Assembly: GCA_946807835.1 (NCBI GenBank)
Contig: OX327706.1
Coordinates: 25,657,001-25,721,000 of the forward strand
DNA from: Ailanthus altissimus
Taxonomy: Eukaryota; Streptophyta; Magnoliopsida; Sapindales; Simaroubaceae
DNA length: 64,000 nucleotides
Reading direction: 5' to 3'
How positions within the stretch are numbered: the stretch's first letter is position 1; each line of letters opens with the position of its first letter. A program made the position numbers and the translations under genes. The notes below the pieces were generated by a model that had not been told where the DNA came from, searched no databases, and saw only the letters and a list, made by a program, of their open reading frames with translations. Shown in pieces: positions 11,820 to 23,937 of this stretch.

Positions 11820-12410
11820 GAGAATTTTTGAATTGTCATTCCCATCGGATGCTAACACTATATCATGATTTGAACATTTTTCTTTTAATTTTTTTAATTC
11901 TTTCATAGTAATTTCTCTCCGAGTGTCATTCATTTTTACAAAATTAGTATTTTCTTCTACCAGTCTTTGACTTACACATAAATTTTCCTTTGTATTTTCA
12001 TATCTCTTTTTTCTTTAATTTTCCTCTAGCAAACAAATTTATTTTTTCATTTTCTCTCTTCTCAATTTTTATTTTTTACTCCCTTAATCTTAAGACAGTC
12101 AAACAATTCTCTAAGGTAAAACTTTTTATATCATATTTAATTGCTCGTTTTACTTCCCTATAAGAACGTAACAATGAGTTTATAAGAATAATTGTTTGAT
12201 TTTCATCGCTGATAGCTTCACCAGTATTTACCAAGTCTATACAAATTCTCTTAAATTCATCAAAATTCTCCTTTAAACTTTTAGAGGGATCCATCTGAAA
12301 GTCAAATAATTTTTCTTTTAGAAGAATCCTATTAGATAAAGATTTTGAAATAAATAAAATTTCAAGTTTATCCAAAGCCCCCTTATTGTAGTCTTTTTTT
12401 TAATTTATTG
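11820..12410 (-). pseudogene. Ty1/copia gag relic
   Basis: The open piece 12375-12076 (minus) begins DKLEILFISKSLSNRILLKE and continues with FDEFKRICIDLVNTGE and LINSLLRSYREV. This is the pattern of the copia gag-polypeptide domain (usually WEKLE.LYMSKSLTNRL and then LL.SLP.SY). A second piece at 11933-11820 has ELKKLKEKCSNHDIVLASDG, resembling the spacer before the protease. It runs directly into the foldback MITE, which therefore inserted in or beside this relic. No intact pol was found next to it. Confidence 0.7.
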
Positions 12411-12684
12411 CAACATATTGTCGAATAACTGCAAGATGATAGTGTTGAAAGCGGTTGCATTCATCTTTGCCATCTTTTTATCACTTTTTGAAGTTTTCTT
12501 CTTCCTTATTTTGCTTTAATAAGGTTTTAACAATTTTCTATTGTATCAATAAGATTTTCATCTTTTTCTACCAATGACTAAAATTTTCTTATTTGTTAAA
12601 TTTCTCCATCTTAAATTTGATGGTCATCGTTCTTTAGATTCTTGATATATTATCTTTAAGGTTTCTTTTATTTTTTTGAACTTT

Positions 12685-12730
12685 CGGTTTTAATACTATT
12701 TGTTAAAATTTTGAGTCCTAACTTAAAAAT
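12685..12730 (-). other. Possible decayed primer site and LTR edge of the copia relic
   Basis: GGTTTTAATACTATTTGTTAAAAT resembles, in reverse, a decayed tRNA-Met primer site (GCTCTGATACCA) followed by an LTR edge TGTTAAAA at about 12701. The position fits the gag relic at 12400-11820, read leftwards. The other LTR was not found, so this is tentative. Confidence 0.35.
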
Positions 12731-14230
12731 CAAATAATTAAGAATTTAAAATAAATAAACAGTAAAGAAAATAAAATGTCATAATTTTATAATTGTTTGG
12801 TTCTCGTAAACATATGTCTACTTTTTTGAGTTAAAAAAACAATTGAAACTAAAAGCCACTATATCTCTCTAGATAATTTTCTATCTTTAGAATAATTTTT
12901 CTCTTTAAAATTATTTTTCTTATCTCTCTTACTTTTTCCTTCTAATTAAAGAGAATGAAGAGGAATTAAGTTTTTTTTTAATATCTATTTTTCTTTTTAC
13001 TTAGAGAGCATAGAAAAGAATTGATGATTAAAGACCTTAAACACAAATTCTTTGTATAGGGTTTGCACCTTTTTTGGCTGATAACTTTAGGATGGATATG
13101 AATTTGGTTTATAAAAAAATTTCCATTTATTTCTTGTAAAAAAAAAAATTTACTTGACTTTTATTGAAAAAATTTCTCAATCAGTTTTTGACCAATATTC
13201 TTTATAATCTTATAGAAGAAAACAAGGGCAGCGACGGTGCGGAGAAAGCCAAAAAAAAAAAAAAAAAATAGCGCTGTTTCTAAACGTTGATGACATTTTT
13301 TTTTCTTTTGCTGGCTCAAATTAATTTGCAAAAATTTGGGATTTTTGAAGATGAATAGAATTTTGCGAGGGATGAAGGGAGAACAAATATTATAATTTAC
13401 AGGTTACAAGGAAGTTTCTCGTGTGACCCCAGACAACCCAAAGCATATTCTTTTACATGTGACAAATAGCATTTATTTATTTATTTTTTGGTACATGTGA
13501 GAGTAGATTTGAATTCAAAATTTTAGACAAATGAACTATTAGTTTTTTTTATCATGAAATTGTTAATACAAGTACAAATAGTATATTAATGTTAATAGTT
13601 ATTACTTTCAATTTCGAAACATTTTGATCTTTGAAATTCAAAACTCTTTCTTAATTTTGTATCAAATTTTAGCTCAATTTCTTTCTTTAGAAATTTTACT
13701 TCTACTTTTATGTTTGGAAATTATAATTTTGCCGGCCTTTGATTCCATCTTTGCTCCATTCTTTGTCAAATAAGGATGTTAGTTTTAATTTAAGATTTCA
13801 CTTTGAATTTTGAACGTTATTATTGATATAATGTTATTTATACACTTGTGATTTTAATTGAAGTGCTGGCTGCTTTTTTTTTTTTCGGGGGGCCGGGGGA
13901 ATGAATAATTATACTCTTGAATTATATATATATTTTTTCTAAACATTCAAATACGCAAATTTTAAAAAAATTTAATTAATTAATTAATTATTTTATAAAT
14001 ATATGAGCATCAAAGTATAATATGATAAAGTGAAAAATTATAAAGTGAATCAGAGAGAAATGGAATGAATTAAAGAGTAATAAGATGAATTCAAAAAAAT
14101 CTAAAAAAAGTTTCTTCTTTTGTTTTGTTTTGTTTTTGTTTAAATATTAATAATTGTAATTCAACGGAATTATATATAATGATAACAATGCAAAAATCTA
14201 GGGGATAATAGTCAAAAAAAAAAAATTTAT
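12731..14230. other. Intergenic, low complexity
   Basis: AT-rich DNA with long A and T runs (for example 13250-13268) and a short G/C run (13885-13899). No domain-bearing frame was seen. Confidence 0.5.
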
Positions 14231-15760
14231 TGGTATCGTTGGGAGTATCTATGCCGCAACAAAAAGGAAGGGGGTTTAGGTTTCAGAGATCTTTATCTTT
14301 TTAATAAAGCGTTGCTAGCTAAATAAAGCTGGCGAATCCTTAAACAACCAACATCCTTGATGACAGAAGTGGTTAAAGAACTCTACTTTTATAATACTTC
14401 CTATTTATAAGTTAAATAAAGGATTTCTAATTCTTTTGTGTGAAAAAGCATTCTTTGGGGTAAAGAAACAATCTTAAAAGAGGCACGAGGAGAATCTGTG
14501 ATAGGACATCGATTTACATATACTATGATAAATGACTTCCTCGTCCTTATGATTTCATACCTATGTACCTTCATAAGTTGCCTAATTAACAAAGTTTTAG
14601 GTTTATTGACAGCTTCGAGACATTAGAAAATAGATCTTATCAGAAACTCCTTTTCGGAAGAGGAACAAAAACTCATTTTAAGTATCCCTTTAATGTCTCA
14701 TAGTGGCCACTAAGAAGATTGTTTGATTTGGCAATTTGATTCTCATGGTAACTACAATGTAAAGTTTGGTTATTGATTGGAATATCATGCACAAGATCAT
14801 GCTGAAAGCTCCTTAAGACTATCACATGTGAGATGGTGGCATGCATTATAACGTTTCCAGATACCTTTGAAGATTAAAAATTTTGCTTGGTAGGCTACTC
14901 ATAATTGGCATCCAATGAAAGTTTACTTGAATTCTCACCATGTTTCTATAGACAAGAAGTGCCTGATTTGCTCTTGTTATGCTGAAAGTATTATGCATAC
15001 ATTATGGCAAAGTAAAATTTCCTGTTCGAAACTAGTGCGACTCATTTCAAGGGATTGTTTGTTCACAAGATACTATCATAGTTGATTTGTTTGATCAAGT
15101 TTTGTCTTAATTTTCAATTAAAGAAGTGGAACTTTTTATTGTGATGCTTTGGAGGTTTTGGCATGTCAGAAACAAGGCTTTTCATGAAGGCATTTTTTTG
15201 GATCCTGTAGCTATTTTTCGCTGGGTGCAAGATTATATAAATAAATTTCAGCAAGTTCAGTTGGTGAGTAGTTTGATGCAGGGACCTATTACATGTTCTT
15301 AGAATTGCCTACCACTGGTTGGGTAAAAATCAATGCAGACACTGTAGTTAATAGCAAGAAGAATGCTACAAGTTTAGGTTTTGTTTGCCGCAATCACCGT
15401 GGCAAAGTTTTTTTTTTTAGGTACTTCTAGACTTCCTTTTACTCATCAAAGTGCTTCTACAGTTAAAGCGCTAGCTATTTTTTATGCCTTGGTTCATACT
15501 AGGAGGCTAAGGTATGACTTATTACAGTGGAAAGAGATTCTCAATTGGTGATTAATGAAATCCTAACTTTGCACGACTCTTGTTCAGAGTTTGGGATCCT
15601 AATTGAAAATATTAGGGATCTGCTTGATTCCTTTTGCTCTTTTAAGGTTTTTTTTTTTAATGTCTCTAAGGCCTCCAATAAAGTGGCTCATACCATGGTA
15701 AATTTTGTCCTATCTTGTGATTTTGTATCTACCCCAGACAATATTTCTTATCTTGTTTCT
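14231..15760 (+). pseudogene. 3' part of a dead L1-type LINE (RT tail, zinc-binding domain, RNase H)
   Basis: Three successive modules are readable with stops and frameshifts. First comes the RT tail: CRNKKEGGLGFRDLYLFNKA. Then comes the zf-RVT zinc-binding segment (14830-15010): LKIKNFAW and CLICSCYAESIMHTLW. Last is an RVT_3-type RNase H (15305-15760): GWVKINADTVVNS, GFVCRNHRGKVF, and 15527-15760 with DSQLVINEI and NKVAHTMVNFVLSCDFVS. This order is typical of plant L1 LINEs and of pseudogenes derived from them. The endonuclease and the RT core are missing, so it is a 5'-truncated copy. Confidence 0.85.
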
Positions 15761-15889
15761 TTTAATTGTATGTTTTTCTTGTTAAGTAATAAATTTTTCT
15801 TTAAAAAAAACAATACAAAAACTTATTCTTATTTGTGTCACACACAACACTATTTTTTTATATTAAAATATTGGCTTAAGTATTAGTAT

Positions 15890-18229
15890 AATTATTTTTA
15901 AATTTTTTTGCAAGAGAACGAAAGGTGTTTCGACTTATTTAAGAGAATGGTGCATGAACAAGAAAGTAATTGAACGGCAAAGGTTTTAATTTGGAGAACT
16001 TCATATACAATTATAAGAAAATAAAAGGGCGAATTTATTTATTTTTACTAAAGTAAGGTGGATTTAACATTACCCACATCCAATAATAATTCGTGAGCAT
16101 CTAAACTTCACTTCATACAACGTCTTTGCTTAACGAAATAGGTACTGAATTTTTTTCCACAAGATTTTGCGGACGTCAACTCTTAGCAAGTAATTTTTGT
16201 TTTTGTTTCTTTTGTTGTTTTTTTAAAATAAAATTTCCTTTGACATTTGTTCGTTACATTTATACAGGTTTGAAATTTAATTTGTTGGCTCTTATTTCAT
16301 ATTTTGAATTCCTTATAATCATTAAAGACTGTCGAAGTTTCCTTATAATCATCAAAACTGAAAATGATTTGATTAATTGTTGGTGTTGGGATCAAATTTA
16401 GTTTGTGAGGGCATGCCACCAATCTATTATTTTAAATTTATAGAAAGATTATCATTTTTTTAAAATAAGGAGAGTGTATCTAGGCATAAATTTTTTTAAT
16501 TTTTTACTACCTTTAAGATCAAACCTCGATCGAGAATATAACACAAGGGCCTAACAACCACTAGAGCCGCCCTAAAGGTGTATAGAAAGATTACCATAAA
16601 AGAGAGCACATGGTATCATTATACTCAAAGTCAACCTACACTGACCATGTTTACAAGGAAAGGATGCAGACTGGATTGTTGACGTGGAAAATCCAATGTC
16701 TGGCAACATCCTACTTTGATCATATGATTCGGAGGAATTTGAAGAGAGACTGTCCCTTTCCCTCTAAATTCCACTTACAAAAAGGAGAATTTTCTTTTTA
16801 TCTCCATTCATTGAGAAACATTTTTTTTTAGAAATTTCTCACAAATCATAAATTAGAAACGCATTTTAGTTATGCTCACATTCACAATATTCTCTCAAAA
16901 TATAAAACATTTTCTTTTATGTTCCTTTTAATCTTCATCTACAATTTAATCAAGTTTTGACTTAGATATCAGAGTATTTGTTGCAGGTGCAAAGAGTTCA
17001 GTTCACTTTTAAAATCTTCCCTTGAAAAGAGCAAGGATCCCAATATATTACAAGAAGATTATGATATAAGTTATAGACTCATTAAACTCCTTTACCTAGA
17101 ATATTGATATAGAATATGATAATCAAGTCAATTCCCTCAAACAAGAGTGATATTATTGAATTATTAGGTCAGCTTCCTTCTACAACAAGCCATTGCTTTG
17201 TGAAAGGAGAATGTAAATGGTTCTATATATAACTCAATTGTAATTATTCATCAAATAACATTATTATGAGGATTGGGGAAGATTAAGTGGTTTATATTGC
17301 AGACACGTTATGCTTTATTTCATCTTATCGTTATTGATACAATATTTACAATACTTCATTGTTGCCTGCTTTCAACTAATTATAATTGAGAAAATAAAGG
17401 AAGCCAGAGTGTGTAAAGTTAATCACGGGTTTACATTCCACCAAGTAATTTAATGGTTTACTGACCATGCAAATGCTTAACCTTCAATACAACGTGATTA
17501 AGTTTCGGATAAAAAGAAAGTTATATGATTCAACTACTTTCATCATTATGTATCGTTACTACTTGTTAAATGCAATAACCTTATCGTTCCCAACGCCTAC
17601 ATGTAATTGGCTTTAGTTTTTCCCATCGATATATTGTGCCTTAATGTTATAATGAATTGAAGATGATTAATAAGGTCATCTTACTTTGAGAAATTGCCAC
17701 CATCTTTTTATTTTATTTTATGGAAGCATTGAGCCACACGTTCGTTTTAGTTATCAAATACAATCCAAGTAGATGATGGGTCCCCAAAAATATGTAAAGG
17801 AAATCCATGGAAGAATTACTTAGAAATAATTATAGGAGGATATGTGGACACCCCCATTGAAATGCAATCATTCTATTGTGCTTTCATTTATCTTTTGCGA
17901 TTAGTCCATTTTTTTTCTCTCTCTATACGGCATTGTAATGAGCTAGACTACTGTATAAAACGGAAGAGAATCGAGAGATTAGTTCAAAATTCCATGAATC
18001 GGCAAAATTAATAATTTCCTTACTATCATTCTTAATAATGACTAGAAATCTTCACCAAGAATCCATTATTATGCAATGATATACACGCATTTCAATTTCA
18101 ACTGCCTACATTGTGCCTTCAAATATTTGTGAGAAACCCAATTGAATAATTTGATTTTTCGAAGTCTTTCAAATACCCTTTTTGACAATTTTGAAGGTGG
18201 AGATATAAAAACATAAAAGATGTATCGTC
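15890..18229. other. Intergenic, nothing recognised
   Basis: Mostly AT-rich. Open frames at 16126-16401 and 16610-16831 are 91 and 73 codons long and show no known motif. They are more likely chance or old repeat sequence than genes. Confidence 0.45.
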
Positions 18230-18866
18230 TACTAAATGCTATTTACTCTATATTAAATTTGTTAACAACAAAAAACTTCCATAATTTTTTATAGTATTTA
18301 AAAATTCTGTTGTTATAACTGTAATAATATAAATTAATTTTAAAGGGGTATAATAATTTTTTATATTTAAAAAGTCAACATTTATGTATGTGCAGTATCA
18401 AACATTAAAAATACATTGTATAAATAACAAAATTAGTATATTTATACTATCAAATAATTAATAAGAATAGTACACGACTTTATTGTATTATAAATTATTA
18501 TTTAATATAAATGTTTGATTTTTGTTAAAATACAAATATTCAATATCAATTATAATATTAATCAAACAAGCGTAAAAAAGTTATTAATTACAATACAATG
18601 TAAATGTACTATTTATGCAATATTATTTAATTATTTGAAATTATGTTATATAGTGCTAATTTTATTGTTTACACAGTATATTGTTATTGTTTAGTATTGT
18701 ACAAATATAATTATTGACTTTTTAAATAAAAATATTGTTATACCACTTCAAAATTAATTTATACTATTACAGTTATAACAGTAAAAGTTTTTTTTAGATA
18801 ATATCAAATATTAGAGAGATTTTTGATAGTTAGAGAATTTATTAATGGTGTAAATGATAAATTTCC
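18230..18866. mobile_element. Long-TIR MITE, Mutator-like (copy 1)
   Basis: The left ~150 bp (containing GTTATAACTGTAATAATATA) are the inverted complement of the right ~150 bp (TATACTATTACAGTTATAAC), giving a near full-length foldback of about 637 bp. It is similar end to end to 58828-59447. That second copy has a clean 9 bp duplication, typical of Mutator-like elements. A duplication could not be resolved for this older copy. No coding sequence. Confidence 0.7.
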
Positions 18867-20310
18867 ATCTATATATATGTTATGGCTTAGGGCTATTAAA
18901 AAATTTGTGCATAATCTCTAATAATGCAGGTAATATTCCTGATATCAATTATCATTTCTCATTTATGCATGCCAATTGCCAAGTGCAATCGAAAGTTTAA
19001 TAAGAATTAAGAAAGTTACTCGACTTGGGAAAAGAAAGCACAAAGCACAAAACACAAAACACATAAAGTTGAAGAGAAAGGTAATGCAACAAAAGAATTT
19101 AATCATGCCTTATTGACAAACTAGCACAAACAACATTTCTTGTTCTGCCATGTTTTGCTTCAAGAACAAAAAGAAGGAATGTCTGTGCAAGGCAAGCAAC
19201 AGATCTAATCTAACTAGTCAATTCATACGCGCAATCATCGATGTGAATTGGACCCCCCACTCAAAATCCTAGAAACCTTTATTCATGAACACGGGGCATA
19301 GCTAAAACCAACCCATCCACCTCTGCTTGCTAGCTAGCTCAAGACCCCTCTGTTCACCAGTGATTATCATGCCATCTCTATTTCACATTCTTTATCAATC
19401 AATATTAATGGCCCATCTTTCATCCCCTCCCCATTCATGCTTATAGAGACTTTCTGTTCAGAATCACCATACATATCAAAATCATATATTCTTGTAATCA
19501 TCTACTTTGCCAACGTGTGGGATATTGTAGACGACGAACCAATGAATGTGTGACACGTTATAAAACATGTCCTCGAGAATTTTAGATTGGAAGTTTCAGA
19601 AGAATTAGCTAAACCCTTAAGGGGGTTAGTGTCATATGTACGTGCCGGTTTGCTTTGTTTTTCCAGAATAATCTTGCTGCTGGATTGTAAGATATTTGAA
19701 CTCCTAGGCATCATTGAATATTCAAACCTTTAGTTGCTTTTGATCTCTCTCTTTATTTACCTTTTTTTATTTTCTTTTTGGTAAGTGCCTTTCAGTTCTT
19801 CACCGATACTCCAAATGTACAGAATTCATTGAACCCTCACTCCTACCATCACTTTCTCTTATGATGATCTAACATCAAACCCTGGTTAATAAGTTCTACA
19901 GAACATCATCCAACCATTTTGTTGCAGTTTAATATCAGTATCTAGCTTTTTTTTTAAATATGATGGTATGTCATGAATTAATTTACTACAGGATTTCCAC
20001 TCTAATTTCACATCATGATCAATCATAATCTCATAGAACGACATATTTCTGGTAAAATAATTTGACTTTTTTACTCCAGAAACATGGATAGATAAGGTAC
20101 AAACAAATTTCAATCGATCAAATTGGGTCTAAAATATATAGTAAATTCCAATCATAGTTAGTGTGTCTTTAGTGCAGATGTTATTAGGGTCTAGAAAGTA
20201 AACATATTTAATTTTATTTCTTTGTCAATGCAATGTAAGAATTAATACCTATTAGGTTGCAATGATAGTTTCTGTCCCTTTGAAAGAGAAGCTTGAGTTT
20301 CACACCTTTG
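18867..20310. other. Intergenic, nothing recognised
   Basis: Short minus-strand frames at 19714-19502 and 20113-19886 (70 and 75 codons) have no domain, no clear signal peptide and no recognisable peptide-hormone motif. They are left unannotated as genes. Confidence 0.4.
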
Positions 20311-20660
20311 TATATATAAAGAGAAAGTAGTACTGCCCTCTCTCTCTCTCTCTTTGCTATAGTAGTAATTAAAGAGAAAAGAGGAGTGAAACTGAAGAGT
20401 TGAGCTAAAATTAACATTAAAAAAAAAACTATTGATTCTCAGTAGATATAAGGTGTTTTCTCTTCACCAACCACCATTAACCATCAATTAAAATGCCCTA
20501 ACAAACATAAAATTCTTATGTGTAAGGTGTTATTCTAATATTTTTCTTAAAACTCGATCACAATTCACAAAGAGAGAGAGAGAGAGAGGTTGGAGATGGG
20601 TCGATGTCAAAAAGAGTTAAGATCCTTTGGGGGACCCCAAGGATCTCCTTTTGCTGGTTA
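20311..20660 (+). promoter_or_regulatory. Possible plant promoter with CT/GA tracts and a palindrome
   Basis: A TATA-like TATATATAAAG (20311-20321) is followed by a (CT)n run (20338-20353), and about 220 bp later by a (GA)n run (20572-20588). A near-perfect inverted repeat lies at 20620-20646: AGATCCTTTGGGG, two bases, then CCCCAAGGATCT. CT-rich leaders are common in plant 5' ends. No coding frame or known small RNA was recognised downstream. Confidence 0.25.
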
Positions 20661-21120
20661 CGCAAACTCTTATTTTTTTTATGTAACAAATTATTATTGA
20701 TTTACACTAATACATATGTTTTACTTTTTGTTTTTTTTTTGTTGTATTTTTGAGTTTTTTAATTAATTTTTTTTTAATGCTATGGCTCACCGCCCCAGCA
20801 GCATTGAGAGTGAAGATGTTTGTGATGGTGGTGGGGGCCACGGTTAGGAGAGGTCTAATGAGTTCAATGATGCGGTCCGCCGCTTGATTGGTGACTAACG
20901 GCCGACCACCACCGTCCTACGTGGACTACGCGTCCACATCTCTAGCCATACGCCATCCCAATTCCCTTAAACCAGCTCAGCTCACCCCAGCTCGCTCCTC
21001 TTTTACCTTTTATTCCTTGACACTTCCTAATCCTTTGTTGAAATTCCATTTGCATCCTTTTTTTTGTTTCTCTCTATTTCTTCATAGACAAATTTGTTAG
21101 TAGACAACATGCAGATTAAT
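20661..21120. other. Intergenic with a short GC-rich island
   Basis: Around 20780-20960 the base composition rises above the surroundings. A 70-codon plus-strand frame (20888-21100) is present but shows no family motif. Confidence 0.35.
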
Positions 21121-21790
21121 TTGTTCGTACATATTCAGTGAGTTGACTGTTTCATAATGTTTAAAAAATTTCATACTTGAGTTTATAAGAATAATGATCT
21201 TCTATTTATTAAATTTTTTCTTTATAAGCTTAGACCCTTCAATAAGTGATTGCAGAGTCAAACACTAATAGTTAAAATATAGATGGAATAACTGTTAAAC
21301 AAAGGGTTAGTATTGTCCTTGGAATGTAGACGAATTCACTGTCGAATAAAAGGGACAGTGCCATCCTTCCACCAGCAGAAATTTCGTTGTGGTTTTAAAG
21401 CCAAACCCTTGTAACTGAAATCTGAATAAATTCATTGTCGAACGAAAAAGCCAATGTCATCCTCTCACTAGTAGAAGTTTCATTCAAGGAAGGATCCCAG
21501 TGCTATCATCTTACTAGTAAAAGTTTCGTTCAAGGAGACGATTGTTAAGTGAATTGACTATCCTACATTGATTAGAAAAAGGTTAATGTTTGGATTTATA
21601 AGTAAAATGATCTCTCTCTATATACTAAGTTAACCAACGAAAGTTATGTTCAATAGAGAGATTATTGAGTGAATTGACTATCCCACATTGACTAGAAAAG
21701 GCTAATACTTGAGTTTATAAATGGGACGGTCTCTTCATCTAACAAGTTAATCATTTGAATTGGATACTTAGATCTTAAACTTCTCTCTTA
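21121..21790 (+). repeat. Tandem copies of an LTR-like promoter sequence
   Basis: GTGAATTGACTATCC with ACATTG and TAGAAAA, followed by a TTTATAA box, occurs at 21549 and again exactly 120 bp later at 21669. A more diverged copy begins near 21138. Upstream, three diverged copies of a CAGTGCCATC...TAGTAGAAGTTTCGTTCAAGG block lie between 21350 and 21540. Purine-rich AAGGAGAC just before one unit resembles a polypurine tract. I infer nested remnants of one short LTR family. Confidence 0.5.
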
Positions 21791-22992
21791 TAAGTTCAAC
21801 CCCCAACAATACACATAATAAATTAGTTCAATTAATTAAGCTGGGAGCATCCATTTTTTTAAAATGAAAAATATTGACAAAAGTGAGTTTCTTTATAAAT
21901 AAGAATGTAAGCAAGAAATTTTAAAAAATGGAAATGATTTTCACATGTAAATCATCACATTCTCATTAATTTTTTAAATTGATGATGATGATGATTATTA
22001 ATATTATTATTGTTGTTGATATTTCAAGTTCAAGGTCTTGCGTCTCAATTGTTATTTCATGTCAAAATGAAAATGGTACCAATCATGTTATAATTTGGAC
22101 TTTTTGAATATTATTCGCAAAGGTATATATAGATCCCTTCGCATTTGACTTGTTCAAATTAGGATTATTCTACAATTGGCACGGGTATTTAAAAATTCTT
22201 ATAATTAAGGTGGTGGAGTATCCCTTGAAGGCCTAGCCCGAATTGAATTATAAGCTTCTAACTAATTTTCTAATTTTATGATTGCATTCACATGTTCATA
22301 TCTCACCTAACTTTATAATTATTTTGGTCATATTTGGCTAAATTTCATTGCTTCCAAATAGTATAGGTATCTTAGAATAATAAAAACATTATAGGTATCT
22401 TATAATTAAGCCAAAATAATTCCTATCCAAATTTAGCATTGACGTTACACGTGCACCATATGTTTGGTTCCAAATTTTATTAATGATTTTGTATAAAGTC
22501 GATACAAATTTTCAAACCCAAAGACCCATATTCGCCAGCTACTTCCCTTTGACACGATTAAGACATTAAATCCAACTACAATATAGCTTGCATTTCACCT
22601 TCAAATCATTATCATTTATCAATATCTAACCATCGGGCCACATATGTATCATCCTAGTCCATTAGAGCACTGTTTCTTCTTTGGCTCACTCTTTTTCCCA
22701 AAGAAAAAAAAAACTAAGATAGACAATGGTGCTTGTTTAAGCGTCACTACATGTGATCGCTGTAGCTTTATTTTGACCTAACTTTACAGTTTGAGAATTA
22801 AGATATTTAATGTGAAGGTATTATTAATTTAAATCTTAAACACCTCGAATATGCCTTACAAAACTCTGCTAACTAAACAATTAATTAACCCAAATGAACC
22901 AGCCGTCCTTGATCTCTATACAAATATAAATCATCTGAAAGGAGCAGTGGATCGACCACTTTGAAATTTTGCTAAGAATTAACGTCGTAGAT
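21791..22992. other. Intergenic, nothing recognised
   Basis: AT-rich DNA up to the copia element. No domain-bearing frame. Confidence 0.5.
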
Positions 22993-23461
22993 TGTTGAGG
23001 ATAATAGAGTACAAATAGAATATTTTTATTAATACAATAAATTTAAAATTTAAAATATAAATTTTAAAAATTTTCATTCTTTCTCACTTACAACACAACA
23101 TTCATAATTTAATACCCACACACTCTTTGTTGACTTTATTATTTGCTCAACTCTCTAACACTCTAAACTCTCAACAATTGATCAAATACTTGATCAACTA
23201 TTTATTCTTAACTTGTTTGCTTGCAAAACCAAATGATGGAGGGGGGGGTATTTATACTTAGTTTTAACAAACCAAAATCACACAAATAAAATATTGTAAA
23301 AATTTATTAACCATATAAGTTTATAATACTTATCTTCTTAATTATTAACTTCAAAATATCTTACCTAATTTAGAAATTTTAAGAATTGAGCTTGTAAATA
23401 TTTGGGCTTAATCTTGGGCTTGGTGTTGTAATTAACTTCATTTGATGTTGTAATTTTAACA
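22993..23461 (-). repeat. 3' LTR of the copia element
   Basis: It aligns with 32038-32509 throughout (TGTTGAG...GTAATTTTAACA on the plus strand). It begins with TG and ends with CA. Confidence 0.9.
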
Positions 23462-23599
23462 CTCTCCCTAAACACCAACTTTCGTTCTTTTAACCACGTT
23501 GAGTTATCTTCGAAATTTTTCGAACTTATCAACACCCAAGCTTTTTGTGAATAAATCGGCCACTTGATATTCAGTCTTAACATACAGCAACCCAATTTC

Positions 23600-23932
23600 T
23601 TCTTACAGAACTTTCTCCTAGATAAAGTGATAATGCACTTCTACGTGCTTTGTTCTTGCATGAAAAATTGAATTTTCTGCCAAACAGATTGCTGACCGAT
23701 TATGACAATATATTGACACTTTATAATCTCTTGGCTGAGGTAAATTCCCTATCAATCGCATCAACCATGTACTTTCTTGAGCTGCCATTGCTGCTGCTCT
23801 ATACTCAGTTTTAGTAGTTGACAATGATACAGTCGGTTGCCTTTTACTGTACTAAGAGACTGTTCATGAGCCAATCTTGAAAAAATTACCAGTGGTTGAA
23901 CATCATGTGTCATGATCTCCAGCATAGTCAGC
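23600..23932 (-). pseudogene. Copia RNase H, distal part
   Basis: Minus-strand text ADYAGDHDT, then STTKTEYRAAAMAAQE, then LPQPRDYKVSIYCHNRSAI and HARTKHVEVHYHFI is the standard copia RNase H sequence. Its upstream half is separated by the 2.8 kb solo LTR and resumes at 26787. At least one stop and a frameshift are present near 23850. Confidence 0.88.
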
Positions 23933-23937
23933 ATCAC

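Noticed and set aside
11745..11933. 62-codon minus-strand frame
   Set aside because: Part copia gag relic and part MITE sequence; a chance fusion rather than a gene.
16960..16985. AGATATCAGAG-like primer site
   Set aside because: No LTR is seen next to it and no retroelement protein nearby.
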